Positions 14,488-21,496 of a DNA stretch of 29,829 bases are shown here, in pieces. Position numbers and translations under genes: made by a program. Below the pieces are notes generated by a model that had not been told where the DNA came from, did no database searches, and saw only the letters and a list, made by a program, of their open reading frames with translations. The stretch is taken from assembly GCA_905214195.1 (NCBI GenBank), contig CAJMLH010000023.1, positions 1 through 29,829 of the forward strand, in the 5' to 3' direction. Position 1 is the first letter of the stretch. Each line of letters begins with the position of its first letter. The DNA comes from an uncultured bacterium (lineage in GTDB: Bacteria > Bacillota > Clostridia > Peptostreptococcales > Anaerovoracaceae).

Positions 14488-15243
14488 GTGATGATGGTTT
14501 TGGACAGAGAAAGCATTACCGATATAAAGAAAAAGATGATAATCCTATCTAACAGAATGCCGTTTTCTGCGGACACCAAGAGGTACTTTGCCGAAATTGA
14601 GCGTCATGATTGGCTTAAGGCTAATATAAAAATAAGTGGCAGCAGCTTGACCGATAATCAGATAGAACTGATAGCCGGCGGTGAAATATGTTTGAGCGTA
14701 CCCGTAAGTGAACATGTAAGGGCAAAGAGAATTTCCGATTTGCTTGAAAGCATGTACGGATTTTATCAAATGGACAGGAGTCTTGACCTTAATTTGATAG
14801 ACTGCATGCATCGGATGATTTCGGGGAGTGAAACTCGCCGTGATTACAGAAAGAAGAGTGTTATTTTGCGGGAGTTGGAGTATGCTCCGCCTATACCGGC
14901 AGAAATTCCTCAAAGAATGCAGCAGTTTGCTTCCGAGTTAATAGGTACTGAGGCAGTTAATAATTTTGGTGAAAAAGTATTTGAAAATGCGGCAATGATT
15001 CATAACAGAATAGTGGAAATATACCCATATAATGAAAGTAATAAGTTATTGGCAAGAGCAGCATCATCATATTATTTGATGAGCAGAGGATTTCCTGCTG
15101 TGACTGTTAATCTTAAAGAACAGGAATATAATGAAGCTATAGTTAAATATCTTAAAAAAGGTGATTGTTATGAGATGGCGGGAGCATGGATGGAGGCAGT
15201 TTACCGGCGCCTTAGGCTTATGATACAGTTGACCGGATATTGA
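14488..15243 (+). CDS. Fic/Doc-fold protein with degenerate catalytic motif
   Basis: About 251 residues from GTG 14488, with ATG 14491 and 14494 as alternatives; AAGGAGG at 14474-14480 fits the GTG or the first ATG. The C-terminal half follows the Fic helical core: a helix with AAMIHNRIVEI, the loop, then LLARAASSYYLMSRGFPAV. In active Fic enzymes the loop reads HPFxDGNGR (Doc: HxFxxANKR). Here it is YPYNESNKLLAR (15022-15057), so the catalytic His is Tyr, the Phe is Tyr and the Arg is Leu, while Asn-Lys is kept as in Doc. The N-terminal SGSSLTDNQIELIAGG resembles the segment before the Fic core. AMP transfer seems unlikely; a binding or regulatory role, or divergent chemistry, is possible. 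It diverges from yfcE and precedes the PerM-type gene by 36 nt. Confidence 0.7.
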   Translation: MMMVLDRESITDIKKKMIILSNRMPFSADTKRYFAEIERHDWLKANIKISGSSLTDNQIELIAGGEICLSVPVSEHVRAKRISDLLESMYGFYQMDRSLDLNLIDCMHRMISGSETRRDYRKKSVILRELEYAPPIPAEIPQRMQQFASELIGTEAVNNFGEKVFENAAMIHNRIVEIYPYNESNKLLARAASSYYLMSRGFPAVTVNLKEQEYNEAIVKYLKKGDCYEMAGAWMEAVYRRLRLMIQLTGY

Positions 15244-15257
15244 AGTTGGGGTATTAT
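15229..15257 (+). promoter_or_regulatory. Probable sigma-A promoter inside the end of the Fic-like gene
   Basis: TTGACC (15229-15234) and TATTAT (15252-15257) each match 5 of 6 consensus bases with a 17-bp spacer, 22 bp before the next start. It would let the PerM-murB-PHP-rapZ genes be transcribed independently of the Fic-like gene. Confidence 0.6.
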
Positions 15258-15279
15258 AAAATACAGGAGCAGAGAGTTT

Positions 15280-16578
15280 ATGGAAGAACAAAGAAAGAGA
15301 ATACACAGCCGATATGTTAAATTCGGCATGGCGATTTTTTTTGCAGGGGCAGGCATTTTGCTGTGCTATTATTTATTGTACAATACCTTGGAAGTAAAGC
15401 GGTTTTTTCGTGATATAAACGGAATTTTAACACCGTTTTACCTTGGTATAATAATGGCATATCTTTTGTGCCCGATATACAACAATGTTTTGCGCATCGT
15501 ATATAATTGGAACAGGGGGCGTTTCAGGACATACTTGAGAGATTACAGATTTGCCAGAGTTGTGGCGACAGTGGTTTCTTTTATTGTGCTGATAGTAGTT
15601 CTTGTGGGATTTTTTATGCTTATAATTCCCGAACTTTTAAACAGCATGGTGGGATTGGTAAGTGATATTCCCGTGTATGTGGAAAATGCCATAGAATGGA
15701 TTGAAAAAACGGTGGTGGAAAATCCGGAACTTGCGGCTTTACTTGAGGGAAGATTAGAAGACGCTGCTCAATCGGTATTTGAGTGGGGACAGGAAAATGT
15801 CATACCTGGTGCGGAAGCGTTGTTGACAAAGATATCCATAGGAATTGTAGGTACCTTTGGAGTGATGATAGATTTTCTTGTTTCGCTTATAATATGTATA
15901 TATGTTCTCAATAGCAAAGAAATTTTCATGGCTCAGGCCAAAAAGTTTATATTAGCTGTTTTTTCAAGAAAACGAGCAGCAGAAATTATGGAATTCGGAG
16001 AGTTGTGCAACAGCACTTTCGGGGGATTTATCACCGGAAAAATCATAGATTCCATAATAATAGGAATAATATGTTTTGTTGCAATGACAGTATTAAAACT
16101 GCCTTTGCCGGTTCTCATAAGCGTAGTAGTGGGAATTACCAATATAATACCGTTCTTCGGACCTTTTATAGGAGCAGTACCGTCTATAATACTGCTTTTG
16201 TTTATCGAGCCTTGGGCAGCCGTAAAGTTTGCGGTAATGATTCTTGTGCTGCAGCAGCTTGACGGAAATGTTATAGGACCTAAGATTCTTGGAAAGACTA
16301 CAAGACTTGCCAGCTTCTGGGTAATGTTTGCAATTATTGTGGGCGGCGGATTGTTTGGATTTGCCGGAATGATTTTGGGAGTGCCTACAATGGCTATACT
16401 GTACACATATACTGCAAGATTCATAAACAGGCGTCTTGAGTCAAAAAACTTGAACAACAGAACGGAAATTTACGAGAATTTTGAAAAATATAAAATAAAT
16501 AAGGAGGATATCTTTGGAAAAGATTCGTGCAGACCTATCAGAAAAGATAAAAAAGGAGATGAGGGAGGCGGGCATTAG
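15280..16578 (+). CDS. AI-2E transporter / PerM-family membrane protein
   Basis: This 432-residue protein belongs to the UPF0118 family, named after a proposed AI-2 exporter but with several proposed roles, including ion antiport. Two to three helices at the N-terminus (about 13-35, 45-65, 95-120) are followed by a soluble amphipathic segment (about 125-185), then the conserved membrane block with GGFITGKIIDSIIIG, LVGITNIIPFFGP-type sequence and VLQQLDGNVIGPKILGKT. The C-terminal tail is charged and reads through the murB ribosome binding site, ending 65 nt inside murB. The last 22 residues may therefore be a recent extension. AGGAG at 15264-15268 supports the ATG. Confidence 0.87.
   Translation: MEEQRKRIHSRYVKFGMAIFFAGAGILLCYYLLYNTLEVKRFFRDINGILTPFYLGIIMAYLLCPIYNNVLRIVYNWNRGRFRTYLRDYRFARVVATVVSFIVLIVVLVGFFMLIIPELLNSMVGLVSDIPVYVENAIEWIEKTVVENPELAALLEGRLEDAAQSVFEWGQENVIPGAEALLTKISIGIVGTFGVMIDFLVSLIICIYVLNSKEIFMAQAKKFILAVFSRKRAAEIMEFGELCNSTFGGFITGKIIDSIIIGIICFVAMTVLKLPLPVLISVVVGITNIIPFFGPFIGAVPSIILLLFIEPWAAVKFAVMILVLQQLDGNVIGPKILGKTTRLASFWVMFAIIVGGGLFGFAGMILGVPTMAILYTYTARFINRRLESKNLNNRTEIYENFEKYKINKEDIFGKDSCRPIRKDKKGDEGGGH
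16501..16516 (+). promoter_or_regulatory. Ribosome binding site and TTG start of murB
   Basis: AAGGAGG (16501-16507) followed six bases later by TTG (16514-16516) defines the murB start inside the upstream coding region. The first in-frame ATG would be at 16559 with no comparable site. Confidence 0.75.
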
Positions 16579-17440
16579 TTTTGCCGAAAAAGTCTCCATG
16601 AGCAGATATACATCATTTAAAGCAGGCGGTGAAGCTGCCTTTGTGGCAGAAGCGGCAGACGAGGAGCAGCTTAAGAAGCTTTTGAAAATCACATCTGATT
16701 TGGAAGTGCCTCATATATTGATAGGAAACGGTTCTAATATTCTGTTTAAGGACAGCGGATATGAGGGCATTGTGATTAAACTTTCGCAGGCCTTTGCATA
16801 TGAAAATGTTATAGATGAGGGAAGAGTAGTTTGCGGCACAGCAATATTGCTTTCGACACTTGCAAGAGAGCTTATGAATGAAGAACTTACAGGTTTTGAG
16901 TTTGCAAGCGGAATACCTGGAAGTCTTGGAGGAGCGCTGTTTATGAATGCAGGTGCCTACGGGGGAGAGATGAAGCAGGTGGTTAAATCAGTCAGAGCAA
17001 TATCTGCCGATGGCTCCGAAGAGAGAGTCTTTTCAAATGAAGAGATGAAATTCGGATATAGAAAGAGCTTGCTTTCCGAAAATGGATATATAGCGGTTGA
17101 AGCTGTTCTTGAACTAAAAAAAGGAGACAGAAAAGAAATAGCGGAAAAGATGAAAGAACTATCTGTCAAAAGAAACAGCAAACAGCCGGTAAACTATCCT
17201 TCAGCAGGCAGCACTTTCAAGCGTCCCGAGGGACATTTTGCCGGCAAACTGATTGAAGAAGCAGGGCTTAAAGGTGTTGCTGTAGGAGGAGCAGAGGTGT
17301 CTGTGCTTCACAGTGGATTTATAATAAACAAGGGCGGAGCTACCGCTACTGATATTTTAGAACTCATAACTCTTGTGCAAAACAGAGTTTATGATGAAAG
17401 CGGTATAATGCTTGAGCCTGAAGTGAGAATTATAGGATAA
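16514..17440 (+). CDS. murB: UDP-N-acetylenolpyruvoylglucosamine reductase
   Basis: This FAD enzyme reduces UDP-GlcNAc-enolpyruvate to UDP-MurNAc with NADPH, the second committed step of peptidoglycan synthesis in the cytosol. At 308 residues it is the compact Gram-positive (type II) form. FAD-binding sequence is seen in IGNGSNILF and ASGIPGSLGGALFMNAGAYGGEM. The catalytic Ser lies in SAGSTFKRP, and the final catalytic Glu in LEPEVRIIG. It starts with TTG from a strong ribosome binding site and overlaps the PerM-like gene by 65 nt. The PHP gene begins 11 nt after its stop, giving the murB-PHP-rapZ arrangement often seen in Clostridia. Confidence 0.96.
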   Translation: MEKIRADLSEKIKKEMREAGISFAEKVSMSRYTSFKAGGEAAFVAEAADEEQLKKLLKITSDLEVPHILIGNGSNILFKDSGYEGIVIKLSQAFAYENVIDEGRVVCGTAILLSTLARELMNEELTGFEFASGIPGSLGGALFMNAGAYGGEMKQVVKSVRAISADGSEERVFSNEEMKFGYRKSLLSENGYIAVEAVLELKKGDRKEIAEKMKELSVKRNSKQPVNYPSAGSTFKRPEGHFAGKLIEEAGLKGVAVGGAEVSVLHSGFIINKGGATATDILELITLVQNRVYDESGIMLEPEVRIIG

Positions 17441-17451
17441 GGGGTAAAATA

Positions 17452-18195
17452 TTGGAAAAATATTCAGATACGATAAAAAAATACAGGATGATATATGATC
17501 ATCATACTCATACCGTATATTCACACGGAAAGGGAACGATAGAGGATAATGTAAGAGTGGCATCTCAAAAGGGACTTAGAAGTATAGCGGTGACCGACCA
17601 TGGGCCCGGTCATCTCACCTATGGGATTTCCATGGATAAGCTTGACGAAATGAGAGAAGAAATAAAAAGGCTTGAGAAAATTTATCCGGATGTAAAAGTT
17701 CTTCTCGGAGTTGAGGCAAATACCCTGAGGAAGCCTCCATACATTGATGTGGACGATACTTCAAAATTTGATATTATCCTTGCAGGATATCATTTTGGAA
17801 TTTTAAAGGCAGGCATGGTTTCCAATTATATAAGTAATCATACAGGTCTGTTTTCTAAAGATTCGTCGCTTTTGGTACAAAATACCGATATGATATTGAA
17901 AGCCCTTTACAACAACAAGATAGATATTCTTACTCATCCGGGAGATAAGGGGCCTTTTGATATATATGATATAGCAAAAGCATGTGAAGATACGGGAACT
18001 ATGATAGAAATAAACGCAAAACACAAGCACTTGACTGTTGAAGAAATAAAGACAGCTTCAAAGTTTGACTTGAAATTTGTGATAGGAAGCGACGCACATA
18101 TTCCGGAAAAAGTAGGGGAATTTGAAGAACCTCTTGCGAGGGCAATAGAGGCGGGCCTTGATCCGGAACGAATAGTAAATATTGAAAAAATATAG
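17452..18195 (+). CDS. PHP-domain phosphoesterase (YcdX/PolX-type)
   Basis: A 247-residue hydrolase with the four PHP metal motifs: HHTHTVYSHGKG near the N-terminus, VTDHGPGH, GVEAN with GYHFG, and THPGD, then EINAKHK and GSDAH near the C-terminus. It should bind a trinuclear metal centre and hydrolyse a phosphoester; the substrate is unknown. The TTG at 17452 has AAGGGG spaced correctly; an ATG at 17488 (MIYDHHTHT) is possible but lacks a good ribosome binding site. It sits between murB (11 nt upstream) and rapZ (32 nt downstream), consistent with one operon, which hints at a role linked to cell-wall precursor control, not proven. Confidence 0.88.
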   Translation: MEKYSDTIKKYRMIYDHHTHTVYSHGKGTIEDNVRVASQKGLRSIAVTDHGPGHLTYGISMDKLDEMREEIKRLEKIYPDVKVLLGVEANTLRKPPYIDVDDTSKFDIILAGYHFGILKAGMVSNYISNHTGLFSKDSSLLVQNTDMILKALYNNKIDILTHPGDKGPFDIYDIAKACEDTGTMIEINAKHKHLTVEEIKTASKFDLKFVIGSDAHIPEKVGEFEEPLARAIEAGLDPERIVNIEKI

Positions 18196-18227
18196 ATTAA
18201 ATCTCGTAGAGAATAAAGGAAGAAAAA

Positions 18228-19079
18228 ATGGAAGTCGTAATTATTACAGGCCTTTCGGGGGCAGGCAAGACAAAGGCTGCAGATTGGTTTGAGGACAAGG
18301 GATATTATTGTATAGATAATATGCCGCCTGCCTTGATTAAAAATTTTATAGATTTGGCCATGACCGGTAAAAAGAAAATATCAAAGGCTGTTTTCGTTGT
18401 AGACATAAGAGGCGGCCAGTTTTTTGGCGATTTGAAAGAAGTGATTACGGCGCTTAAAGACGATATAAATGTCGATTTGAAGATATTGTTTATAGAAGCA
18501 TCGGACGAAGCACTTATACGGCGTTTCAATGAGACAAGACGGAGTCATCCTCTTTCGGACAGCGTCATAACAAAAGCTACCATCGGAGTCGAAAGGGAGC
18601 GCTTGTCAGAATTGCGGGCAATAGCAGACTACATAATAGACACTTCATCATTAAAAGTTGCAGAGATGAATTCCGAACTGGATAAGATATTCGGGAGTAA
18701 GACAAAAAAGCAGACATTCGTAATAAACTTCATGTCTTTCGGCTACAAACACGGTATACCTACAGAAGCAGACTGGGTAATAGATGTAAGATTCATACCT
18801 AATCCTTATTATGTTTCAAGCCTTAGAAAACTGACAGGCAACAACAAGAAGGTGGCTCAGTATGTTATGAAACAGGACATTACCAAAGAGTTTGTAAACA
18901 GATTGAAAGAAATAATAATGAAGTTGGTACCATGTTATATAAAAGAAGGCAAGTACAGCCTTACCATAGCTTTCGGTTGTACAGGAGGCCAGCACCGTTC
19001 AGTAACCCTTGCCAACGAGTTTTATAAGTTTTTCACTGCCGAGGGTTGGCGGGTAACACTTGAACATCGTGAGTTATAA
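18228..19079 (+). CDS. rapZ: RapZ/YvcJ-family nucleotide-binding protein
   Basis: A 283-residue protein with Walker A GLSGAGKT (8-15), followed by the family's DWFEDKGYYCIDNMPPAL, the middle motif RRSHPLS, and the C-terminal domain with FGYKHGIPTEADWVIDVRFIPNPYY and FGCTGGQHRSV. In E. coli RapZ senses GlcN6P and directs decay of the small RNA GlmZ; in Bacillota (YvcJ) the role is less clear and tied to competence and cell-wall metabolism. The sequence shows GTP/ATP-binding capacity only. Its place after murB and PHP and near whiA is the conserved Bacillota setting. A promoter for the next gene overlaps its last codons. Confidence 0.95.
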   Translation: MEVVIITGLSGAGKTKAADWFEDKGYYCIDNMPPALIKNFIDLAMTGKKKISKAVFVVDIRGGQFFGDLKEVITALKDDINVDLKILFIEASDEALIRRFNETRRSHPLSDSVITKATIGVERERLSELRAIADYIIDTSSLKVAEMNSELDKIFGSKTKKQTFVINFMSFGYKHGIPTEADWVIDVRFIPNPYYVSSLRKLTGNNKKVAQYVMKQDITKEFVNRLKEIIMKLVPCYIKEGKYSLTIAFGCTGGQHRSVTLANEFYKFFTAEGWRVTLEHREL

Positions 19080-19088
19080 TGGTATAAT
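19060..19088 (+). promoter_or_regulatory. Probable sigma-A promoter of kce
   Basis: TTGAAC (19060-19065), 17 bp, then TATAAT (19083-19088), overlapping the end of rapZ and 41 bp before the kce start. A second TATAAT lies at 19075-19080. With the terminator at 19983 this makes kce a separate transcription unit. Confidence 0.6.
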
Positions 19089-19129
19089 AATATAAGATAG
19101 TAATTCTTTTATGAATAAAGGAGATAAAA

Positions 19130-19960
19130 ATGGAAAAATTGATCATCAGCGCATGTATTTGCGGCGCAGAAGTAACAAAGGAACAGAACCCAAATGTACC
19201 TTATACCGTAGAAGAAATAGTAAGAGAAGCAAAATCTGCTTATGATGCAGGAGCATCCCTTATTCATCTTCATGTAAGATGGGATGATGGAACTCCTACT
19301 CAGGATAAGGGCAGATTCCAGGAGTGTATTGACGCTATCAGAAAAGAATGTCCTGATGCTATAATCCAGCCGTCAACAGGCGGAGCAGTAGGTATGACAG
19401 ACCTGGAAAGATTACAGTCTACAGAAGTAGTTCCGACTCCTGAAATGGCAACATTGGATTGCGGAACATGCAACTTCGGCGGAGATGAGATTTTCATCAA
19501 TACTGACAATACAATCGTAAACTTTGCAAAGATTATGCAGGAAAGAGGCATTAAGCCTGAATGTGAAGTATTCGACAAGGGTATGATTGACACTGCAATG
19601 AAAACAGCTTACAAGAAAGGTTACCTGACTAAACCTATTCATTGGGATTTCGTATTAGGTGTACAGATGACTGCTACAATCAGAGACTTGGTTTACATGG
19701 TAGAATCAATTCCTGAAGGTTCAACTTGGACTGCAACAGGTCTTGGAAAGAATGCATGGCATATCGCAGCTGCTACAATCAGCTTGGGCGGTCATGTAAG
19801 AGTGGGATTTGAAGACAACCTTTATATGGAAAAAGGTGTTCTGGCAGAATCCAACGGACAGATGGTTGCAAAGGTTGTTGAACTGGCTAAGATGCTGGGA
19901 AGAGAAGTTGCAACTCCTGCTGAAGCAAGAGAAATATTAGGACTTGCGCCTCTTAAATAA
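19130..19960 (+). CDS. kce: 3-keto-5-aminohexanoate cleavage enzyme (BKACE family)
   Basis: This 276-residue TIM-barrel enzyme is predicted to condense 5-amino-3-oxohexanoate with acetyl-CoA, giving 3-aminobutyryl-CoA and acetoacetate, a step of lysine fermentation. The N-terminus with EVTKEQNPNVPYTVEEI, the Zn-binding His46 and His48 in LIHLHVR, QPSTGGAVGMT, PEMATLDCGT, and a late conserved Glu in RVGFEDN (228) all fit, and the length equals that of characterised Kce. BKACE relatives act on other beta-keto acids, so the exact substrate is inferred from overall likeness. No other lysine-fermentation gene (kamA, kamD/E, kdd, kal) is in the window. It has its own promoter and terminator and stands between rapZ and whiA, where glmR/yvcK is commonly found. 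Confidence 0.88.
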   Translation: MEKLIISACICGAEVTKEQNPNVPYTVEEIVREAKSAYDAGASLIHLHVRWDDGTPTQDKGRFQECIDAIRKECPDAIIQPSTGGAVGMTDLERLQSTEVVPTPEMATLDCGTCNFGGDEIFINTDNTIVNFAKIMQERGIKPECEVFDKGMIDTAMKTAYKKGYLTKPIHWDFVLGVQMTATIRDLVYMVESIPEGSTWTATGLGKNAWHIAAATISLGGHVRVGFEDNLYMEKGVLAESNGQMVAKVVELAKMLGREVATPAEAREILGLAPLK

Positions 19961-19982
19961 TTAAAATTACTTAGATAATATT

Positions 19983-20018
19983 GCCGCCGGCAGAGAGCAT
20001 TGCTCCCGGCGGCTTTTT
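19983..20018 (+). terminator. Rho-independent terminator after kce
   Basis: GCCGCCGG (19983-19990) pairs with CCGGCGGC (20006-20013); an inner GAGC/GCTC pairing extends the stem, and five T follow. It is very GC-rich against the local background. Confidence 0.9.
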
Positions 20019-20028
20019 CATATATAAT
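20000..20028 (+). promoter_or_regulatory. Possible whiA promoter overlapping the kce terminator
   Basis: TATAAT (20023-20028) follows the terminator T-run and is 17 bp from TTGCTC (20000-20005), a weak -35 lying in the hairpin. Without it whiA would depend on read-through from kce. Confidence 0.4.
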
Positions 20029-20066
20029 AAAAACAAAAAATGATAATCTGTATTAGGGAGAGGAAA

Positions 20067-21008
20067 ATGTCTTTTGCATCGGAAGTTAAAAATGAATTAT
20101 CGAGGGTCGAAACAGAGAAAAAATGCTGCCAGCTTGCGGAAATAGCAGGGTTTTTGAGAGTATCCGGAAGCATAGGACTTGCCGGACTGGGGAAATTTAA
20201 AATAATAATAACATCGGAAAATCCTGCGATAATAAGACATTATAAAAAACTTCTTCATGATTATTTTGATATTGAAACTAATCTTGAAGTGGGGGAATCA
20301 TCATCTGTCGGCAAAAAACGAGCATATAAAATAACCATAGATGCCGATAACAGAAGCGAACAGATATTGAGAGAGACAGGCATTCTTCTGGTAAGGGAAG
20401 GAAACAACTATATTTCTGACGGAATTTATGACGGCATAGTCAGGAGCAAGTGCTGTAAAAGATCGTATTTGAGAGGAATCTTTATGGGAGCGGGAACCAT
20501 GAGCGACCCGGAAAAAGCTTATCATTTGGAGTTTGTGTGCGGGACTGAAACACTTTCCCATGATTTGAAAAAACTCATAAATTCATTTGTCGATTTGCAG
20601 GCTAAGGAGTTTAAAAGAGGAAAATCCCATGTCGTTTATATGAAAAAAGCTGACTATGTTGCAGATATGCTGGGTATAATAGGAGCAGATACCCATTCAT
20701 TGATTATTGATAACACTCTTGTAGAGAAATCCGTAAAAAATGAAGCTAATAGGATGGCTAACTGTGACAATGCCAATACTGACCGAATGGTAGCAGCTGC
20801 TATGAAACAAATTAAAGCAGTGGAAAAGATAGAAGAAAAAAAGAGTCTTTCATGGCTGCCGGAAAAGCTGAGAGAAGTAGCCGTACTTAGAAAGGAAAAT
20901 CCCGATGTTTCCATAAAGGAGTTAGGTGAAATGTGCCGGCCGCCTTTGAAAAAATCAGGGATAAACAGTCGTCTGAAAAAAATTGAAGAAATAGCCGCTA
21001 AACTTTAA
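20067..21008 (+). CDS. whiA: WhiA, LAGLIDADG-fold DNA-binding regulator
   Basis: From the ATG at 20067 (GGGAGAGG just upstream) this is 313 residues, the usual WhiA size; the open frame extends to 20040 without a ribosome binding site. The start MSFASEVKNELS is the family signature. The N-terminal part is a degenerate homing-endonuclease fold (CKRSYLRGIFMGAGTM) without nuclease function in known members. The C-terminal helix-turn-helix ends with SIKELGEMCRPPLKKSGINSRLKKIEEIA. In Bacillota it affects cell division and chromosome segregation. It closes the murB-rapZ-whiA block and is followed by a terminator. Confidence 0.95.
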   Translation: MSFASEVKNELSRVETEKKCCQLAEIAGFLRVSGSIGLAGLGKFKIIITSENPAIIRHYKKLLHDYFDIETNLEVGESSSVGKKRAYKITIDADNRSEQILRETGILLVREGNNYISDGIYDGIVRSKCCKRSYLRGIFMGAGTMSDPEKAYHLEFVCGTETLSHDLKKLINSFVDLQAKEFKRGKSHVVYMKKADYVADMLGIIGADTHSLIIDNTLVEKSVKNEANRMANCDNANTDRMVAAAMKQIKAVEKIEEKKSLSWLPEKLREVAVLRKENPDVSIKELGEMCRPPLKKSGINSRLKKIEEIAAKL

Positions 21009-21041
21009 AAACCTGTACAAACTAATACTGTACAGGTTTTT
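21007..21041 (+). terminator. Rho-independent terminator after whiA
   Basis: A perfect 12-bp stem, AAAAACCTGTAC with GTACAGGTTTTT, closed by an 11-base loop, starts at the whiA stop codon. Confidence 0.92.
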
Positions 21042-21082
21042 ATAAAAGTAAAAACAACTTATAAAAAAATATATATGGTCAT

Positions 21083-21111
21083 TTGACAAATTTTTGATTT
21101 TCTGAGATATT
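21083..21111 (+). promoter_or_regulatory. Probable sigma-A promoter of the V-ATPase operon
   Basis: TTGACA (21083-21088), 17 bp, GATATT (21106-21111; 4 of 6 to consensus), in an AT-rich stretch 59 bp before the first operon gene. It is the only good -35 between the whiA terminator and ntpF. Confidence 0.6.
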
Positions 21112-21169
21112 TTGTGGTAAATTTAGAATAAGGGGAAGATTTTTATTTTGGAAAAAAGGAGGCGAGAGG

Positions 21170-21496
21170 TTGTTTACAGAAGAACTGAAACTTATTAAAG
21201 AAGCCGAGGAACAAGCCGACAGAATGCGAAAAGAAGCTAAGATTGCGGCTAAAAACTCCACGGCAGAGACCGATGCAAGAGCCAATCAAATGATAGAAGA
21301 AGCTTTTTCTGAAGAAAAAGAACAATGTCAGGCTTTGCTTAAAGACGGAAAGAAAATTGCCGACGAACTCTACAGCGTGGCAATTGAAAATGCAAAAGCT
21401 CTTTGTGCGGAGATTGATGCATCCGCCTGTAAAAAACAAAATGAAGCAATAAAATTTATTGCGGAAAGGATAGTGGATTCAAGTGTCGATTGTTAA
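21170..21496 (+). CDS. ntpF: V-type ATPase peripheral stalk subunit (NtpF/G-type)
   Basis: A 108-residue, highly charged, Ala/Glu/Lys-rich protein predicted to be one long coiled coil (EELKLIKEAEEQADRMRKEA onward), as expected for the stalk subunit that pairs with NtpE to hold the catalytic head. It starts with TTG, 7 nt after AAGGAGG (21156-21162). Being first in an ntpF-I-K-E-C-G-A-B-D order supports the name, since the sequence itself is low in specific motifs. Its stop overlaps the ntpI start by 14 nt. Confidence 0.85.
   Translation: MFTEELKLIKEAEEQADRMRKEAKIAAKNSTAETDARANQMIEEAFSEEKEQCQALLKDGKKIADELYSVAIENAKALCAEIDASACKKQNEAIKFIAERIVDSSVDC

Noticed and set aside
14488..15243. Classical Fic/Doc toxin-antitoxin system
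   Set aside because: The catalytic His and Arg are missing and no small antitoxin gene is adjacent, so an active toxin is not supported.
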